Positions 1-12,948 of a stretch of DNA of 64,000 nucleotides are shown piece by piece (position 1 is the first letter of the stretch; the number at the start of each line of letters is the position of its first letter). A model generated the notes under the pieces. It ran no database searches. It was not told the DNA's origin and saw only the letters and a program-made list of their open reading frames with translations. The position numbers and the translations under genes are program-made. Source of the DNA: Rostratula benghalensis (lineage: Eukaryota > Chordata > Aves > Charadriiformes > Rostratulidae). The stretch lies in the NCBI GenBank assembly GCA_013399305.1, contig VXAI01000088.1:2584282-2648281 (forward strand), written 5' to 3'.

Positions 1-3000
1 ATGAAATCTTGCGGTTTTTTATTTACTATACTACTACAGAGGCAGTAAAAATTCAGAAACTCTGCAAAGAATATGTCTGTAATTCCATAAACTGGCTAGC
101 ATGTTATTTTGCCAAAACAATCCTATTTACAGTTGGTGTTTATCTGTGCTTCTGCTTGTTTTCAACTCATAACTCTTCTGGTGGTCAGCACTGCCTAATG
201 GACTTTAAGAGCTGTCAATATTTGTTTGGTATTGTGAATCGAGATGCATGTTTTTCACAGGTTTGACAAGGTAAATAAATATAATTTCGTCGGCCACTGG
301 GTAGGTAAATTGTGACATATCACACTATAGTAAACCCACATTAATTTCCAGAGAAGATTTTAAATAGGTGAAGACAAGAACATAATAAAAACATTCTAGA
401 AATCTAAGTGGCAACACCTGTTTTTCAGAGGTGTGGATTAACACATATAAGAGAGAACCTAGTTTGTTCTGGGTGGTTCCAAAGGCTTCAAACCAAAAAA
501 TCCAAAACCTCCAGAGACAGAAGTATAACAAACACATTTGACAACATATAACTGGTATTAGGTTGTCATTACTAATTTTATTTTTACCATTTTCATTCTC
601 CTGGTTTTTTCTGACAGTACTTTTAAAATGTTATCAAAAGGGGGTTCACTAAACCCTCCAATGTAAAAACTCTTCAGGGCTAGAGATATGTTGCTTACTG
701 ACAACCAGCCCAAGAACAAATACCCAGGTAAACTTTAATGATGTCCTAGGGTGATTCTATCCTTGAATCCATCCTCTGTAAATAAATTAAACTGTGAACT
801 CCAATTTCCCTTCTTTAATACATATCAGGTTGGGGAAAAATCTAGAAATAGTTCAATATGTAAAATTCAGGAGAACCAGCAGAGATAAGAGAAGAACAGC
901 TTAGACTTCAGATATCCCTGAAAAAGTTGAGACTTCAGTAACACAGTCTGTGGGTCAATGCTGTTTAAAAGGGGAGACAGGAAGCATGTACATTAGATGG
1001 AGTAAAATGTTAAAATTTTGGAAAAGCAGAAGTTTCTTTAGTGATATATGATTTGAGTTTCTTTCTTATGGTTTTATGGAGATCAGTGATATGAATCAAG
1101 AGTTCTAAGGAAGAATGACTGAATAAAGAACCCCAATATTTAGATTATTTACCAATACTTTACTAAGTATTATTTATCTGCTGACATTGTAAGAATTAAC
1201 TACAATATCTTGACCAAAATCACTAAAAATTTGAGGTAGAATCAAAATAATTCCATGTAAACTCTGCTAGACAGGCTGTTTTCTCCTTAATTTTGCACTA
1301 TTTTAAATAATGACCTTCTCTCCTATAAGCAGTTTCTTCCTCTCCCTTAATGAATTATTTTCCACAAACCTACATATTCTTTCTTTATATTCTTAGATAA
1401 CTTTTGTCAAGAGTGCAGATGTCGAATTGTCAGATCCAGCTTGATTGTAACCTTTCTTTCCTGAACCAGAGAAGAGGGGGTCAGGACCTTAAATCAGGCA
1501 GAATGAAGTATAAGGTGGAGACCAAAATAAAAATTTCTGATTCACTTCGCCTGTAATGGCTAGATAAACATAAAATTCCTGTGCTTTGTTCCTACAATAA
1601 AATTGTTGTTAAACTTATAAATCTTAGAAGAGAATCCACAGTTTTACTGGCTCCTCATTGATAAATCTTCCCTCCATTTCCTGAAGTTATGCTTGAACTT
1701 TGTCCTCAAGAGATGAGCACAACAGAGGTAGAAAAAATTGTTTTTCTTCCCCATTTCCTGGCTTGATGCTATTATCTATAAGAATCTCTCACATATTCTG
1801 ATGTCTTTTCCTCTGTCAAAACTGGCATCACAAACATAATGTGCACGGCTACTTGTAAAGGCTCAGTCACTTCTTGACCAGCAAAGGAAGAATTTAGTGT
1901 TTCCAGTGTACAATACTCACATAGGAAACTCAAAATGAACTTTCAGTTCCTTTCTATTCTCCTTCTTTTTCCAAACTCAACACAATGTCAGCAATATAAG
2001 GACTAAGATTTCAGAGAGGTGTTGGAGAAAAGTTATACACTGAAAGTGGAAGGTTCTTTTTCTTGAAGTCTGCTGCTGGACTGCTTCCTAAAGCCCAAAA
2101 ACTCCTTGGTGAATTTCTCTGAGGAAATTAGATGATAGCTAGACATGCAGTCTTTCTTCTCTCCAGGAGCTAAGGATAACAGCAGTTAATGATTTTTTGG
2201 TAAGGTCAGACACCAAAAGCACTGGATGGCCACAGCAGGTACAGCTCTGAGGCTTCAGTAGAAGTGAAAAAGAGCTGAGTTACTACTTGTAAATATGGAA
2301 CTTGGTCTGTTTCTGCAGAGCAGATGAATAACATCTTCATACAAAGACCTCCTTACATCTTGATTTACTGTTATATCAGAAAACATTCCTATCAACTTTC
2401 TTCAGTTCATAAAAAATAGCATAAGTCCATGTTGATTTAGGTAAATCCTGATCAAAGATGGAAGAGCAAGCAACCTGCTCAAGATACAGTAAAATTTCGA
2501 ACAAGCATTCACAGGGTTATTCATACAGAAATACTTCTGAGCTATCTGTATGCCAAACTACAGCAAACTTTTACAGACTTCTGCAAAAGGGTAAACCACT
2601 TAAAATGGGGTTATATCTTCAAAAAGAGCCTGTAGCTGATCTTCCTAGTTGCCCGGTATTTCATTAATTTGTAGGCAATTTGGCAATTTGTAGCCAAATA
2701 AGTTCTAAAATAATTAAATACTTACGCACATTTATAAATAATTAAATAAATGCATAAATACATAGCTACTCCTTTCTGCTCTCTGTCTCAATTTCTGTTT
2801 CTGAGATGAGGGATTGAAGCTGAAGAATTACTGTGAATGCTGATGGAAAATAATGCTTTTAACTTATTGTTCATAAAAATGGGGACAGAAAACAGTCAGA
2901 TCTCTAATGCAAATCAGTATTAGCTCTCAAAGCCAAGTGTTATTATGTTTCAGGAAAAAAAAGAAAAACTGGGGTACTGTTCCTAAGGAGGTAATGAAAC

Positions 3001-4273
3001 TTCGTTACAAAATTTACAGAAGGCTGATTAACAGTTCTGTCAATGCTTTGAAACTTGGAGTACCAGATACTTATATTCTTATTGATGTGGAAGATTAGAG
3101 GCTACAGGCTGAGAGCTGAGCATCACTGACATTCACTCCGGTTTATGATCCTCACCTCAATTTTATCAGGGACACCAAGTCAAACTTAGCTGCACAAAAC
3201 GTTTCAAGAAGATGAAGGGAATTGCCCCAAGAGTGCAGGGTTGCTCAGTGTGTAAAAATGGCAGGACATGTACCTGTAAGAATTGCTAATTAATGAAGGC
3301 AATGAAAGTTTCTCCTTCATACTGAGAATGTGCATAAGTAATGGAAAAGGATAGACGGACAATATAAATCTCCCAATATATATTACTGTCTTATGTCTTT
3401 TGCATGTCTTATTAAAGGTGTTACCTGCAAATGGCTGTCAGAATTTCTGTCTCTCAGTTATTAAGGAAGTTCAAATTCTGTGGCATCTTAGGTTTCCAGT
3501 ACAGCTTTATGCAACTCTACCAAAATGTCCATCATCAAAATTCAGTTTGCTCTTACCCTCACCAACGTGCGACCTGATCTAGAGAGAGTCACTTGCACTC
3601 TGCTTGATTTATTATCCCTTTCACTTCTGCTCATTATCACTAGGTAACCTAATTTACCACCAAGTTCAGCTATACCTTCCATGCTGATTAAAAAAATATC
3701 TCTCTGTTTGATGCAGACCTGTTTCCTTCTGGCTGAAACAAAGTAGTTATCCTCTATTTGCCACTTCTCTTTGATTGAAAAACTACCTCTGCTTGAAAAA
3801 TTCCTGTATTTTCCTTTTCCCTTGTCTTTTTCTAGTATTCATGAGTGCATCAAAGTTAAAGATCACCGGACAGCTCCAAATATTGCCAGAGAACTCCTTG
3901 TTTGCTACAAAGAGCAGCATAAAGGGATGAATTCTACAGCAATAGTTTACTGACACTGGCTACTTCTTCCTATTTTCTAACAGCCCACCTCATAAACTAT
4001 CGGATCTGAGTCCATGGAAGTACACTGAGAAGTTCATCCAAATAGGTAATGCCAGTCAGATATCCTTAGAAATTTGTCTGCCTGGCACTTATGGTTCCCA
4101 AGAAACACCAGAGGGGGGGAAAGAAAAATGGTCTTTGCCATAATTCTCACTGAAATATTGTGAAATTTGCAACCACTACCTATCATCAAGGCAGCCAGTG
4201 TTGCTTAGTTTCTTCTAAACTGCTCTTTTGTTATTATTCATACAGTGTCTTCTACAGTGCCTTATATTACATC
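1..4273. other. Unique AT-rich non-coding DNA
   Basis: I see no gene, RNA gene or recognisable mobile element. Open frames on both strands are all under about 90 codons, carry no motif I know, and are scattered as expected by chance in AT-rich DNA. There is no CR1 tail and no clear splice-flanked open exon. Function, if any, cannot be read from the sequence. Confidence 0.6.
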
Positions 4274-4322
4274 CTATTTTGGGACTAAGGATTTGACTTT
4301 CTATTTTGGGACTAAAGATTTG
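4274..4322. repeat. 27-bp tandem duplication, two copies
   Basis: A 22-base block beginning CTATTTTGGGACTAA occurs at 4274-4295 and again at 4301-4322, differing at one base (AAGG against AAAG). The period is 27 bases, with five bases between the blocks. It is consistent with a single slippage or duplication event in unique sequence. Confidence 0.85.
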
Positions 4323-5701
4323 CATTACAATGCAGATTACAAATAATTATGGTGATATGTAGGTGAATTTATAACTACTTTTGTGCAGAAACACTGTATT
4401 GTTCACCATTTCTTACACAAAACTCTTTCTGCATGCATGTCTGAAAATAGCAGAGACTTTTGCTTTCTTTCCAGTGTTCCTACGCTGTGCACTCATATTT
4501 ACTTTTCTATATATCACCCAATGGTCTTTCTCACATTTTTAATACATTTATCTAGTCTGGGGGACATTGTATTATGCAATCCTCTCCATTGTGATCAATC
4601 ATTTTCTGTATGACACTGTCTTTTAAAAGTAAAAGCAGGCACCTTATTACTCTTTAAATTCCCTACTGCCAAGTAACACATGCATCAATGTCTATATGTA
4701 TGAAGTTATCTATGATACTTTTTTTTTGCTGCTTTTGTACCTGTAGTGTACCTTTCTGGGGCTCAAGGTCATGATCACACTAGCCTGTCCTCTGAAAATG
4801 GAAAAAAATGAGTGAGTGCTTGTGGTGCTCAGGAAAGCTTTCTGATCAGGACAGTCATTCTTCAGACAAATCATTCTTAATAAACAGCAACTGAAAAGAA
4901 GGTAGGAAGTCAGAGTAATATTATGCATGAGTGAACTTGTTGCTTCGTGGTAACAGGTAAGTTAATTATCATCTCAGCATTTTTTCCAAATACCAACTTT
5001 TTTTTAAAAAAAAATTAATCTGATGGAACAGTCAATTTCTTAATAGTATGAGCTATATATCTAGCTGTTTCTAATATCTCCTAAAGAATGTGTATAAAAG
5101 GCAGAATATCAGGTCTTTCATCACCTAATAACAAATTGTGTAGAATGTATTCAGATTTTATTTTCCTGTTATGAAATCACCAATGAATGGGCCAAAAAGT
5201 CTTCCAGTCTGTTATACGCCCATTCATTCAACAAATTGTTCATGCAAAACACTCCATCCAAATATACACCAAAATTCCCACCTCAGCTTTAAGCTGTTAT
5301 TCAATAAATAAATAAATAAACTAGCAACACAGCTGTATACCTGTCCTTAAGAGCTTCTCTGTGCAGGGATCATAATGTTATGAAGTCTTAACACAGGACT
5401 CAGTTTTGACTTGTCATTATGTCATAGTGCTGTGACTACACATGATGCACAAGCCAGAAGGATATTTTTTCCTTTCTTTGTCTGACTTCACTGTAGGTGT
5501 TTTACTCTTTTATCTCCATCAGAAAAGCTGAGTTAGTTTTAAATACTTTAACACCATTAGGTAACAAATGGCTATTACTTATGTAATTTGTCTTCGTGGA
5601 AATCTATATTTTACATGGTGGTATAGAGTTCATATTTCCTTTATTAATATGACTGTTTATGGTAGAGGCAAGTGCAGTTGGTTTCTCCATCAAGTGAAAA
5701 A
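4323..5701. other. Unique AT-rich non-coding DNA
   Basis: No gene or transposon is recognised. The stretch contains a T8A9 run at 4998-5014, which makes a short perfect palindrome, and a short (AAAT)n microsatellite near 5303-5321. Open frames are short and motif-free. Confidence 0.6.
5303..5321. repeat. (AAAT)n microsatellite
   Basis: About four and a half copies of the tetranucleotide AAAT/AATA lie in tandem. This is a short simple repeat of a type common in vertebrate DNA and potentially polymorphic in length. Confidence 0.85.
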
Positions 5702-6271
5702 TATGGTCAAGTGAGGTCATTCTCCCCCTCTACTCCACACTGGTGAGGCCACAACTGGAATCCTGCATCCAGTTTGGGGATCCCCAGTTCAAGAGAGACA
5801 GGGAACTACTGGAGAGAATCCAGTGCAAGGCAAAAAGATGGTGGAGGGATTGGAACATCTCCCTTGTGAGGAAAGGCTGAGAGAGCTGGGGCTCTTTAGC
5901 CTGGAGAAGAGGAAGCCGAGAGGAGACTTTCTTCATGCTGACAAGTATCTGAAGGGTGGGTTGAAGGAGGATGGAGCTGGACTCTTCTCAGCAGTTCCCA
6001 GTGACAGGATGAGGGATCATGGGTACAAGCTGGAATATAGGAAGTTTCATTCAAAGATGAGGAAAAACTTTAGAGTGAGGGTAGCAGAGCCCTGGAAGAG
6101 GCTTCCCAGGGAGGTTGCAGAGTCCCCTTTTCTGGAGATTTTTAAGACCTGTTTGGATGTAGCCCTGAGTGATGTGCTCTGGGCAATCCTGCTTCAGCAG
6201 GGGAGTTGGACTGGATGAGCTCTAGAGGTCCCTTCCAACCCTGATGATTCTGTAATTCCATGATTCTGTAA
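5702..6271 (+). mobile_element. CR1 LINE fragment, 5'-truncated, 3' end intact
   Basis: The element starts inside ORF2 near the CR1 motif 'gaggtcattctccccctcta' and runs to the CR1 3' end: 'ggtcccttccaaccctgatg' at 6228-6247, then degenerate ATTCTRT repeats to 6271. It carries the last part of ORF2 and a very short 3' UTR. CR1 is a non-LTR retrotransposon that is reverse-transcribed at its target and is usually 5'-truncated, as here. It is the same subfamily as the minus-strand copy at 54477-55033. No target-site duplication is visible, which is normal for CR1. Confidence 0.93.
5823..6218 (+). pseudogene. CR1 ORF2 C-terminal remnant (131 codons open)
   Basis: The open frame encodes the conserved C-terminal tail of CR1 ORF2: [20 protein letters not shown] near residues 9-28, then a KYLKGG block, a WKRLPREV block and an EIFK block. 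It ends LLQQGSWTG and stop, close to where full-length CR1 ORF2 ends. The tail lies downstream of the reverse-transcriptase domain. The endonuclease and RT parts are missing, so no functional enzyme is possible. The ATG is an internal methionine, not a native start. Survival of 131 sense codons suggests a not very old copy or chance. Confidence 0.85.
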
Positions 6272-9200
6272 AGTGGTGGGACACCAAAAAATGATCTTGT
6301 AATGTCATAAATGACGTATCTTTTTAAATAACCTCTGCACCACTGTGGCCAAAATAGCCTAAAACAATAGAAGGAGACAAGGTAATATCTTTTGCTAGAT
6401 CTACTGATACAGCTGAAAGAGACAGAGAAATTTATCAATGTTATAAGATCTTCCTTAGGTCATAAACAGTAGAAGCAGGCTGTTCTCAGCATATACTTGT
6501 TTTAACTTATGCATTTACAATTCAAATCTGAAGAAGGGTTTGTGTAACTGAAGTCATGTCTGTGGGCCTCATCCTCAAATTTGTCAGCTGGTGTAACAGG
6601 GGTTATTTCTTCCTGATATAAGCCTTGTCTTTTTAAATAACCTCTGAGTGTTAAATAACATCTGAGATCACTGTACAAAGTTCAGCACAATTTTGTGACA
6701 ATATTTTCTCCAAATTCGAGAGATGAAAATATCATGAGTGACTCATGACTGCCACCAGATCCTCTTCTTTTTCTACTGAATTGAGAAGTTCAGAATATTT
6801 GGCAAATATAAGAGAAGATAAGTAGCATTAATACATTTATTTAGCACATACAAATTTAACTCTTTTTCTCCTTGTAAGCTTTTCACTTTGAAGATTAATG
6901 TTACTGTACTCCACCAGTATATCAATAAAATTAATAAAAAGGGAACTGCCATGAAACTGATGGATTATAGTTCTGATTTCTTAAACATCTATGTGATTAT
7001 TTTTTTGTGTGTCTGAATAAATATCTCTAACTACTAAGGAAGGTAAGATTTATATTGAAAATTATGTATTTTCCAAATGTAATGTGATAATGGTTCCACA
7101 CACAAAGAGTGATCTTGCAAATAACAGAAGCAGAGTGTAATATTACATACAAGTAAAATCTCAGAAGTGATTATGAGCTTTTTCAAAACCTTTATCTAAA
7201 TATTTTTGTGTCATCCAAAAACATGTCATAATTAGTCTTGTTGACAAATGGTTAGCACAGTGTGAGCAAAAAATCAACAAAAAGAGACTCTTATCAGTTT
7301 GAGGAAATTTGAATCAGTCTTACTTTGTCTAGAAAGCTAAAATATGAGGACAAAAGGCTGTTTACTAGGGAAACTTTACCTGAGAATTAAATCTTATGTA
7401 TGTGCCTATAGGGAAAATATATGTGCTTATACATCATATTTTATGCAAATATGCATGAAATCGTTTCCTGTCACAGTACACAAAGAACTACAGGAAATAT
7501 GTATTGTTTTTAAAAATATTGTTTCAAAAGAAATACGCAAAACGACATGTCTTATATATTTCAGTAAACAGGGCAAATTTTCTGCACTTTACTGTCAGTG
7601 CATCCAACCTTCAAGGGTGAATGTCCTTGCTTCAAGCACTAAAAATTAGCTTTAAACTTCGTATCAATGGCTGGTGTGGGATACTCCTATACCTAAAGGG
7701 AATTTTCATGTGACTGGACAGCTGCTATGGCAGAACCTTGCTTTTAATTTTCTTAGTATATGAAGTGTAAAGAAAAAATTAAGTAATTTATGTGTAGCCT
7801 GCGGTCAGCCTAAAGAGAGACCTTCCATAATTCAATAGCAATCTGTTAGTTAGCATTGGTTACATATCATATCAGCTTTTATGGTATTTTTGATGGCCCT
7901 AAGATTGGGCAAATGATAAGACAGTAAGATATGAAGCGTGCTTTATCCACTGCACAAAATCGTCTCTCTTTCAATATATATTTTTTCATGATTTTATGAT
8001 TAAACCATTACTCTGGAGGAGTTTCCTACCAATTTTCATCTGTAATTATTCCTTTCTGTTTTCTCCCCTGCAGCTTTTACACTTGTTTTAAGGCTCGAGT
8101 AATGATATTTATTAAAATTATATACAAATTATGTAGACTGTTTAGTGCATATTAAAATTAATTTATCTCAATACCTTGTCAGTCTGCTGGCTTATGTTTC
8201 TGTACATAATCACAAATAATCGTTACACTTAGAAGTGACCAACATACAGTATATATTAAAATACAATTTTGCATTTTTGAAAGATTAGATAACATGCTTA
8301 AATCATGCAAGTTACTGAGATCATGTAATCAGGAGTTCTACATGCTCTGTTTGACTGAAGCAGTTTTTTAACCACTTCTCAGAAGGATATGAACTACTGA
8401 TCAAAGTTAGATTTATGTGAGTAACCTCCACCACAGAACAAGTAGTGCTGAATAAACAGATAGATCTGGACAATTAATTTTATTACTTTTGTGACTCTGA
8501 GGCACAAATATGTTGGATATTGCCCAAATTCCTCATACTGAATTGTAAAAACAATGCTTACAGTTTGGAGATCATACATGAACAAACAAACCTAAATTCC
8601 CTCAGGGCATCAACTGAGACCTCTTGACAGCCATTTCACTTTTCTCAATTCATACAAATAAATAGAACACAGTGGCACAATATGTCTTCATAGCTGCATT
8701 GTGGGGCTTGTCTAGCTAAGGGCTTCAAGGAAATTCGGTCTACATTGGGAATGGCCCGTGTGCCTCTCCCAAAAACTGCCAAACTCACCTACAGCTTTGA
8801 AAATGTGCAGAAAGGTACATATCTTTTCCTAAGGAAGCCCTTCATGCCAAACAACATACAGACGCCTTCAACTGAACTGAGCTACTGTGAAATTACTTCA
8901 GTATTTAACTGGAAAGCAAACAAAATAAGTGAAGACTTTGAAGCATCACAATGAAACAACATTGGGGTGAACTGTCAAGCAAAACACTGGAAGTACTGTT
9001 TTTAAATGAAAACAACACAAACAGGAAAAAGTAATAATAAAAGAACACTTAATATGTAACATAAAAATGCAAAAAATTATGACTTTTTACATAAGAAAAT
9101 TGTCTGCATGGCTACGAAATTACACTGATCAAAAATAATTGAGGTTTATACTGAAACCATAGACAAGAGTTAACTTTAAAGAATGTTGTTTAGTAAGCTG

Positions 9201-11107
9201 GGAAGCAGTGCTTTGTAGTGTAATTGTAAAGACCTCAATCAGCATGACTTGTTTTAAACTGCAATATGCATTTTAATCATAATACTCCAATGAATATTTA
9301 TTCGTTTCAAATATATTTTTCATTAACTAAACAGACACAAATTTCCATTACTTGTTATGGTAAAAGAAGAAAGAAAGTAAAACTCCTTACTGAATTCCAG
9401 ATTATGACTAATTTGATCTCTCAAGTTGGCTTTTTTTCATTTTGAAGTACTCATACAGAATTGTTGAGTTTCCAAAGTAATTAAAGAAAAAAACATTAAA
9501 ATTACATGAACCCAGAGTAAAGGACCTGCATGTGTTCTTTACTTCAATGAGGTGTAACATTTGGGAGCAAATCTCTTCAATATTCATAAAAAACATGGCA
9601 GAAGAAGCAACCACTTATTAGGTTAAGGATGAGGTAAAAAAGGTTTTTCATTAGTGATCATTCGGCAATTATATAACATCCCAAGAGACAAAAAAGGAAT
9701 GGGAAATGTTATAAATATTACACACATAAACAGCACCCATCACTTAGTGGAGGTTTGGCTCATACATTGTGCCTTTTTTCTCCACCAAAACTGAGGTTGC
9801 CTCTTTACAGCTGGATGTAGAAGAAGGTTCTTGTATCAAGTCCATACAGACATACCAGAAATACATCATAGAATTAGTTAAATTGCTTAATATTATGAAA
9901 GAAGGAGGGGGAAAAAAAAATCAATCTCTGGCCAGTAGACAGGTGCCAGAAATGACATCACTTAGGTCATCCTTTTAAGGAAATTGATTTAAAGTGTTCT
10001 TTTTTTTCCACTGCATTTTGCCAGTAAACTCTCATGAAAAAAGAGTTGCAGAAGTTAATAATTTCTCATTGAACAGCAGAATTATCTTACAGCCCTCTGG
10101 CCGCTTTACATACAGTTTTAGAATTATTTGCCCACAGAATAACACTTGCAAATCCTGTACAGAACTCACCACTTTGCACTCTCTTTCCTAGGGAAAAACA
10201 AAATTTCGGGCCTTAGTTATCTGATAAGTGATACAACTTTGACACAAAAATTATTTTTTCCATTTATCTGTGTGAAAAGTAGATATTTTAAAACTAGAGG
10301 TTAGGAAGATATAAAAGCCATTAGTCAGAATTGAATCCCAAGTACAAAACTGTAAGATTATGAACACATCTGAACAATGAGACAAGCCATTCCCTCCGCA
10401 GTTTTGAAAACTTGAGCACAAAAGACAACAGTTTTAGCAATCATTAAAGCCAAGCAATCAGGCTAAAATGAAAACAATATTTTCTAAGTCAAAGTCTCTT
10501 CCTGACAACATCCTGCCAGCAAACCTCTAGTTTCAACACAATAGAAGTGTAAAGTAATTTTATGATGATTATTGATATTGTCATATATGTCCCCCACTGT
10601 CCCAAGGTAGGAACAGAAAATGCCATTGCTTATTCCTGCTTTCTCAAAGCCATCACATTTCAGCAGGTCAGAATCTTTGTTTTCTGATGTGTCATTGTTT
10701 TACAGTGCAGTAGTTTACTATTTTTGAACCATTTTATCTCTTCAGTAGCAAAGCTGTGTCATATTTAATATATGCTGTCAGAATATCTGATGAGATTTAC
10801 AGTAAAAATAGTGGGAAACTTTCTCCTCTTCTGTCAGCTCAGAACCAATTAACCACTTATTTTTTTTAAAAAAAACCACAGTGTCTGGAAAATAAAAGGT
10901 TCTACATTTCAACTATAAATGTTAAAAATTAAATGTAAAATTAAATCAATAATACTTTTGACTCTAACCCTGAAACCAGTATAGATTAGTGTAGTTCTGT
11001 TATACATTTTGTAAAAAAAAAAGACGATATAAAAGCAAAACACTATATTATGCTTTATTATGACAGAGCATCTGTAGTTAAGAATAATCAATTTTCCTTA
11101 CAAGATG
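6272..11107. other. Unique AT-rich non-coding DNA
   Basis: No gene or transposon is recognised. A 19-base string (starting TCTTTTTAAATAACC) occurs exactly at 6319-6337 and at 6628-6646, with a partial third copy at about 6649-6665. A perfect T8A8 palindrome lies at 10860-10875. The longest open frame is 101 codons (7344-7649, plus strand), with low-complexity composition and no recognisable domain. Confidence 0.6.
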
Positions 11108-11226
11108 GAGACCTTTTTTGGTTTGGGGTTGTTAGTTTGGTTTTTGGTTGGTTTTTTTGTTTGGTTTTTTTTTTTTTAATTTTTTTGTTTGGTTGGTTTT
11201 GGTTTTGGTTTTGGGTTTTTTTGGTC
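11108..11226. repeat. T/G-rich low-complexity tract (TTTGG-like)
   Basis: The plus strand is almost entirely T and G, built of irregular TTTGG, GGTTTT and long T units. Its complement is the A/C-rich AACCAAA type seen elsewhere in this window. Short open frames of 84 and 104 codons through it on opposite strands are products of the low complexity, not genes. Confidence 0.85.
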
Positions 11227-12858
11227 TCAAAGAGAATATTTGCAAAAATTGCAAAGTCCCACTCAATGAAGTTTCAGACCTTACTGGAAAAAACATTACC
11301 ATAAGCTGAGTGGTTTCATCAATTACGATTTTTCTTGCACTCACAAGTACTGAATTAGGAACTTGACATTTGACAGAAGCCAGTTTTAAGGAAAGGTAGG
11401 CTTCTTTTGCTATATAAATGCCACAAAATAGGACTCTACTTAACATCTAGAAGTTACTCTTAAGAAGTTTATGAACCTTATTTTCACAAAGCCTACTCAT
11501 AACAACTCTGTGTGTTGCCAGTGTTACAAATTTGGTTTACAGATATTTTTTTTTTTTCACTGATCTACTGCATTTGACGTGATCTGCAATATCACTCAAA
11601 TTTTGAAATTGCCAACCCAAGCATTTTTCACTGACTGCTAGTGGAAGTTAACCCTCCCAGGCTGCTTCCTATGGTAATTTTGTGAAGACTTTCTGCCTGG
11701 AGTGCATCTGATTAGTTGAAAGTTCTTAAAAACTACACATTTACTTCCACTGAAATTGTTAGTGAGGAACCTAAAGAAACAAAAAGCTCAAAAGACAATC
11801 TGAAGATGAGGAGGAGCAGTGTGAAGGAGCTTCTGCAAAAGCAGGACACAAGTCAGCAGCCTTTCTGAAAGGTTTGCAGATGCTTTCAAATAGTGCTGAG
11901 GAGCCTACTGTCTTTTGCATGCATTTTAAAATATAACTAGAATTATAAAAATGAGCTCATATTATTAGACCAGATAAAAATGGTGTGAAAAAGTCACATG
12001 TGGGCAGAAAGTACCATTTACCAGGGAAACTATATATGTTGACATCCAGTCTCAATACATGATTTTCTTCAGGAGGAAACAAAGAAACAGAGGGATAATT
12101 CAAAATCTAGAGATGCTGAGGCTATTTTCACTGAAACAGTCTTCTATTTAGTCAGCCCCAGTGAGGAAAAAAATTCTGAGGGGTAGGATAGAGGCAGTGA
12201 TAATTTTGCTAATTTTGAGATGAAGAACATCATGGAATAAAAACAAACCAAAACAAAACACAAATTTGTTGTATAATACAGTCTAGATTAATAGCATACT
12301 CCATACTGAAATCAGGGATTTGTGACTTTCCGCTCCATCCATTTTTCACTAAAGTTGGACCCTAAAACAAAATCTCAGCTGATTTCCCTTGGTGATCCTT
12401 GCCTTGAATCACATGGGAGAATCCTTCCATCTTTTTCACGACTGGCTGATCACATGCTCTCATCTCATTCTAGGAGGTGTGGGCAGCTGAAATGACCCAG
12501 GGTGTCTGGGAATCATCTATAGGATAACCTGGCTGTGATCAGAGGTCACCTGCATATTCATGTTCTGCTGTCTTGTGAGATTCTCCTCGCAGAAAGGTAG
12601 TTGGTTTACGGCTAGCTGCTGTGGCCAGATGAGCTGAGTTCACTGTGCTTACTCCACTTTTTACTCTGCATCGTTATTTTCTTCAATAATGTCTTCTCGC
12701 ACAGAGAGCTTTTCTGTTTTAAAAGTTTAAGGATTTTTAGCAAATCATAGGAATCTCAAGGTTAATTCCCTTACTTGCTTACGCATATTTTATAATAATT
12801 ACAGAAATTAAATATGAATGTCAATGATAATTATCTCATTACATTGTTTCTATCCTTG
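11227..12858. other. Unique non-coding DNA
   Basis: No gene or transposon is recognised. An A/C-rich mini-tract lies at about 12240-12265. The stretch 12300-12720 is visibly less AT-rich than its surroundings and free of repeats, so it is a weak candidate for a constrained element, but no specific motif proves this. Confidence 0.5.
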
Positions 12859-12948
12859 NNNNNNNNNNNNNNNNNNNNNNNNNNNNNNNNNNNNNNNNNN
12901 NNNNNNNNNNNNNNNNNNNNNNNNNNNNNNNNNNNNNNNNNNNNNNNN
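12859..12948. other. Assembly gap (90 N)
   Basis: A run of 90 undetermined bases. The right flank soon enters a short poly-A run (12963-12979 region), which may have contributed to the break. Open frames translated through the gap are not evidence of coding. Confidence 0.99.

Noticed and set aside
7344..7649. 101-codon plus-strand frame
   Set aside because: Composition is typical of translated AT-rich intron or desert DNA, and no domain is recognised.
11050..11446. Frames of 84 and 104 codons on opposite strands
   Set aside because: Both are driven by the T/G-rich low-complexity tract (runs of Phe/Trp or Lys/Thr/Asn).
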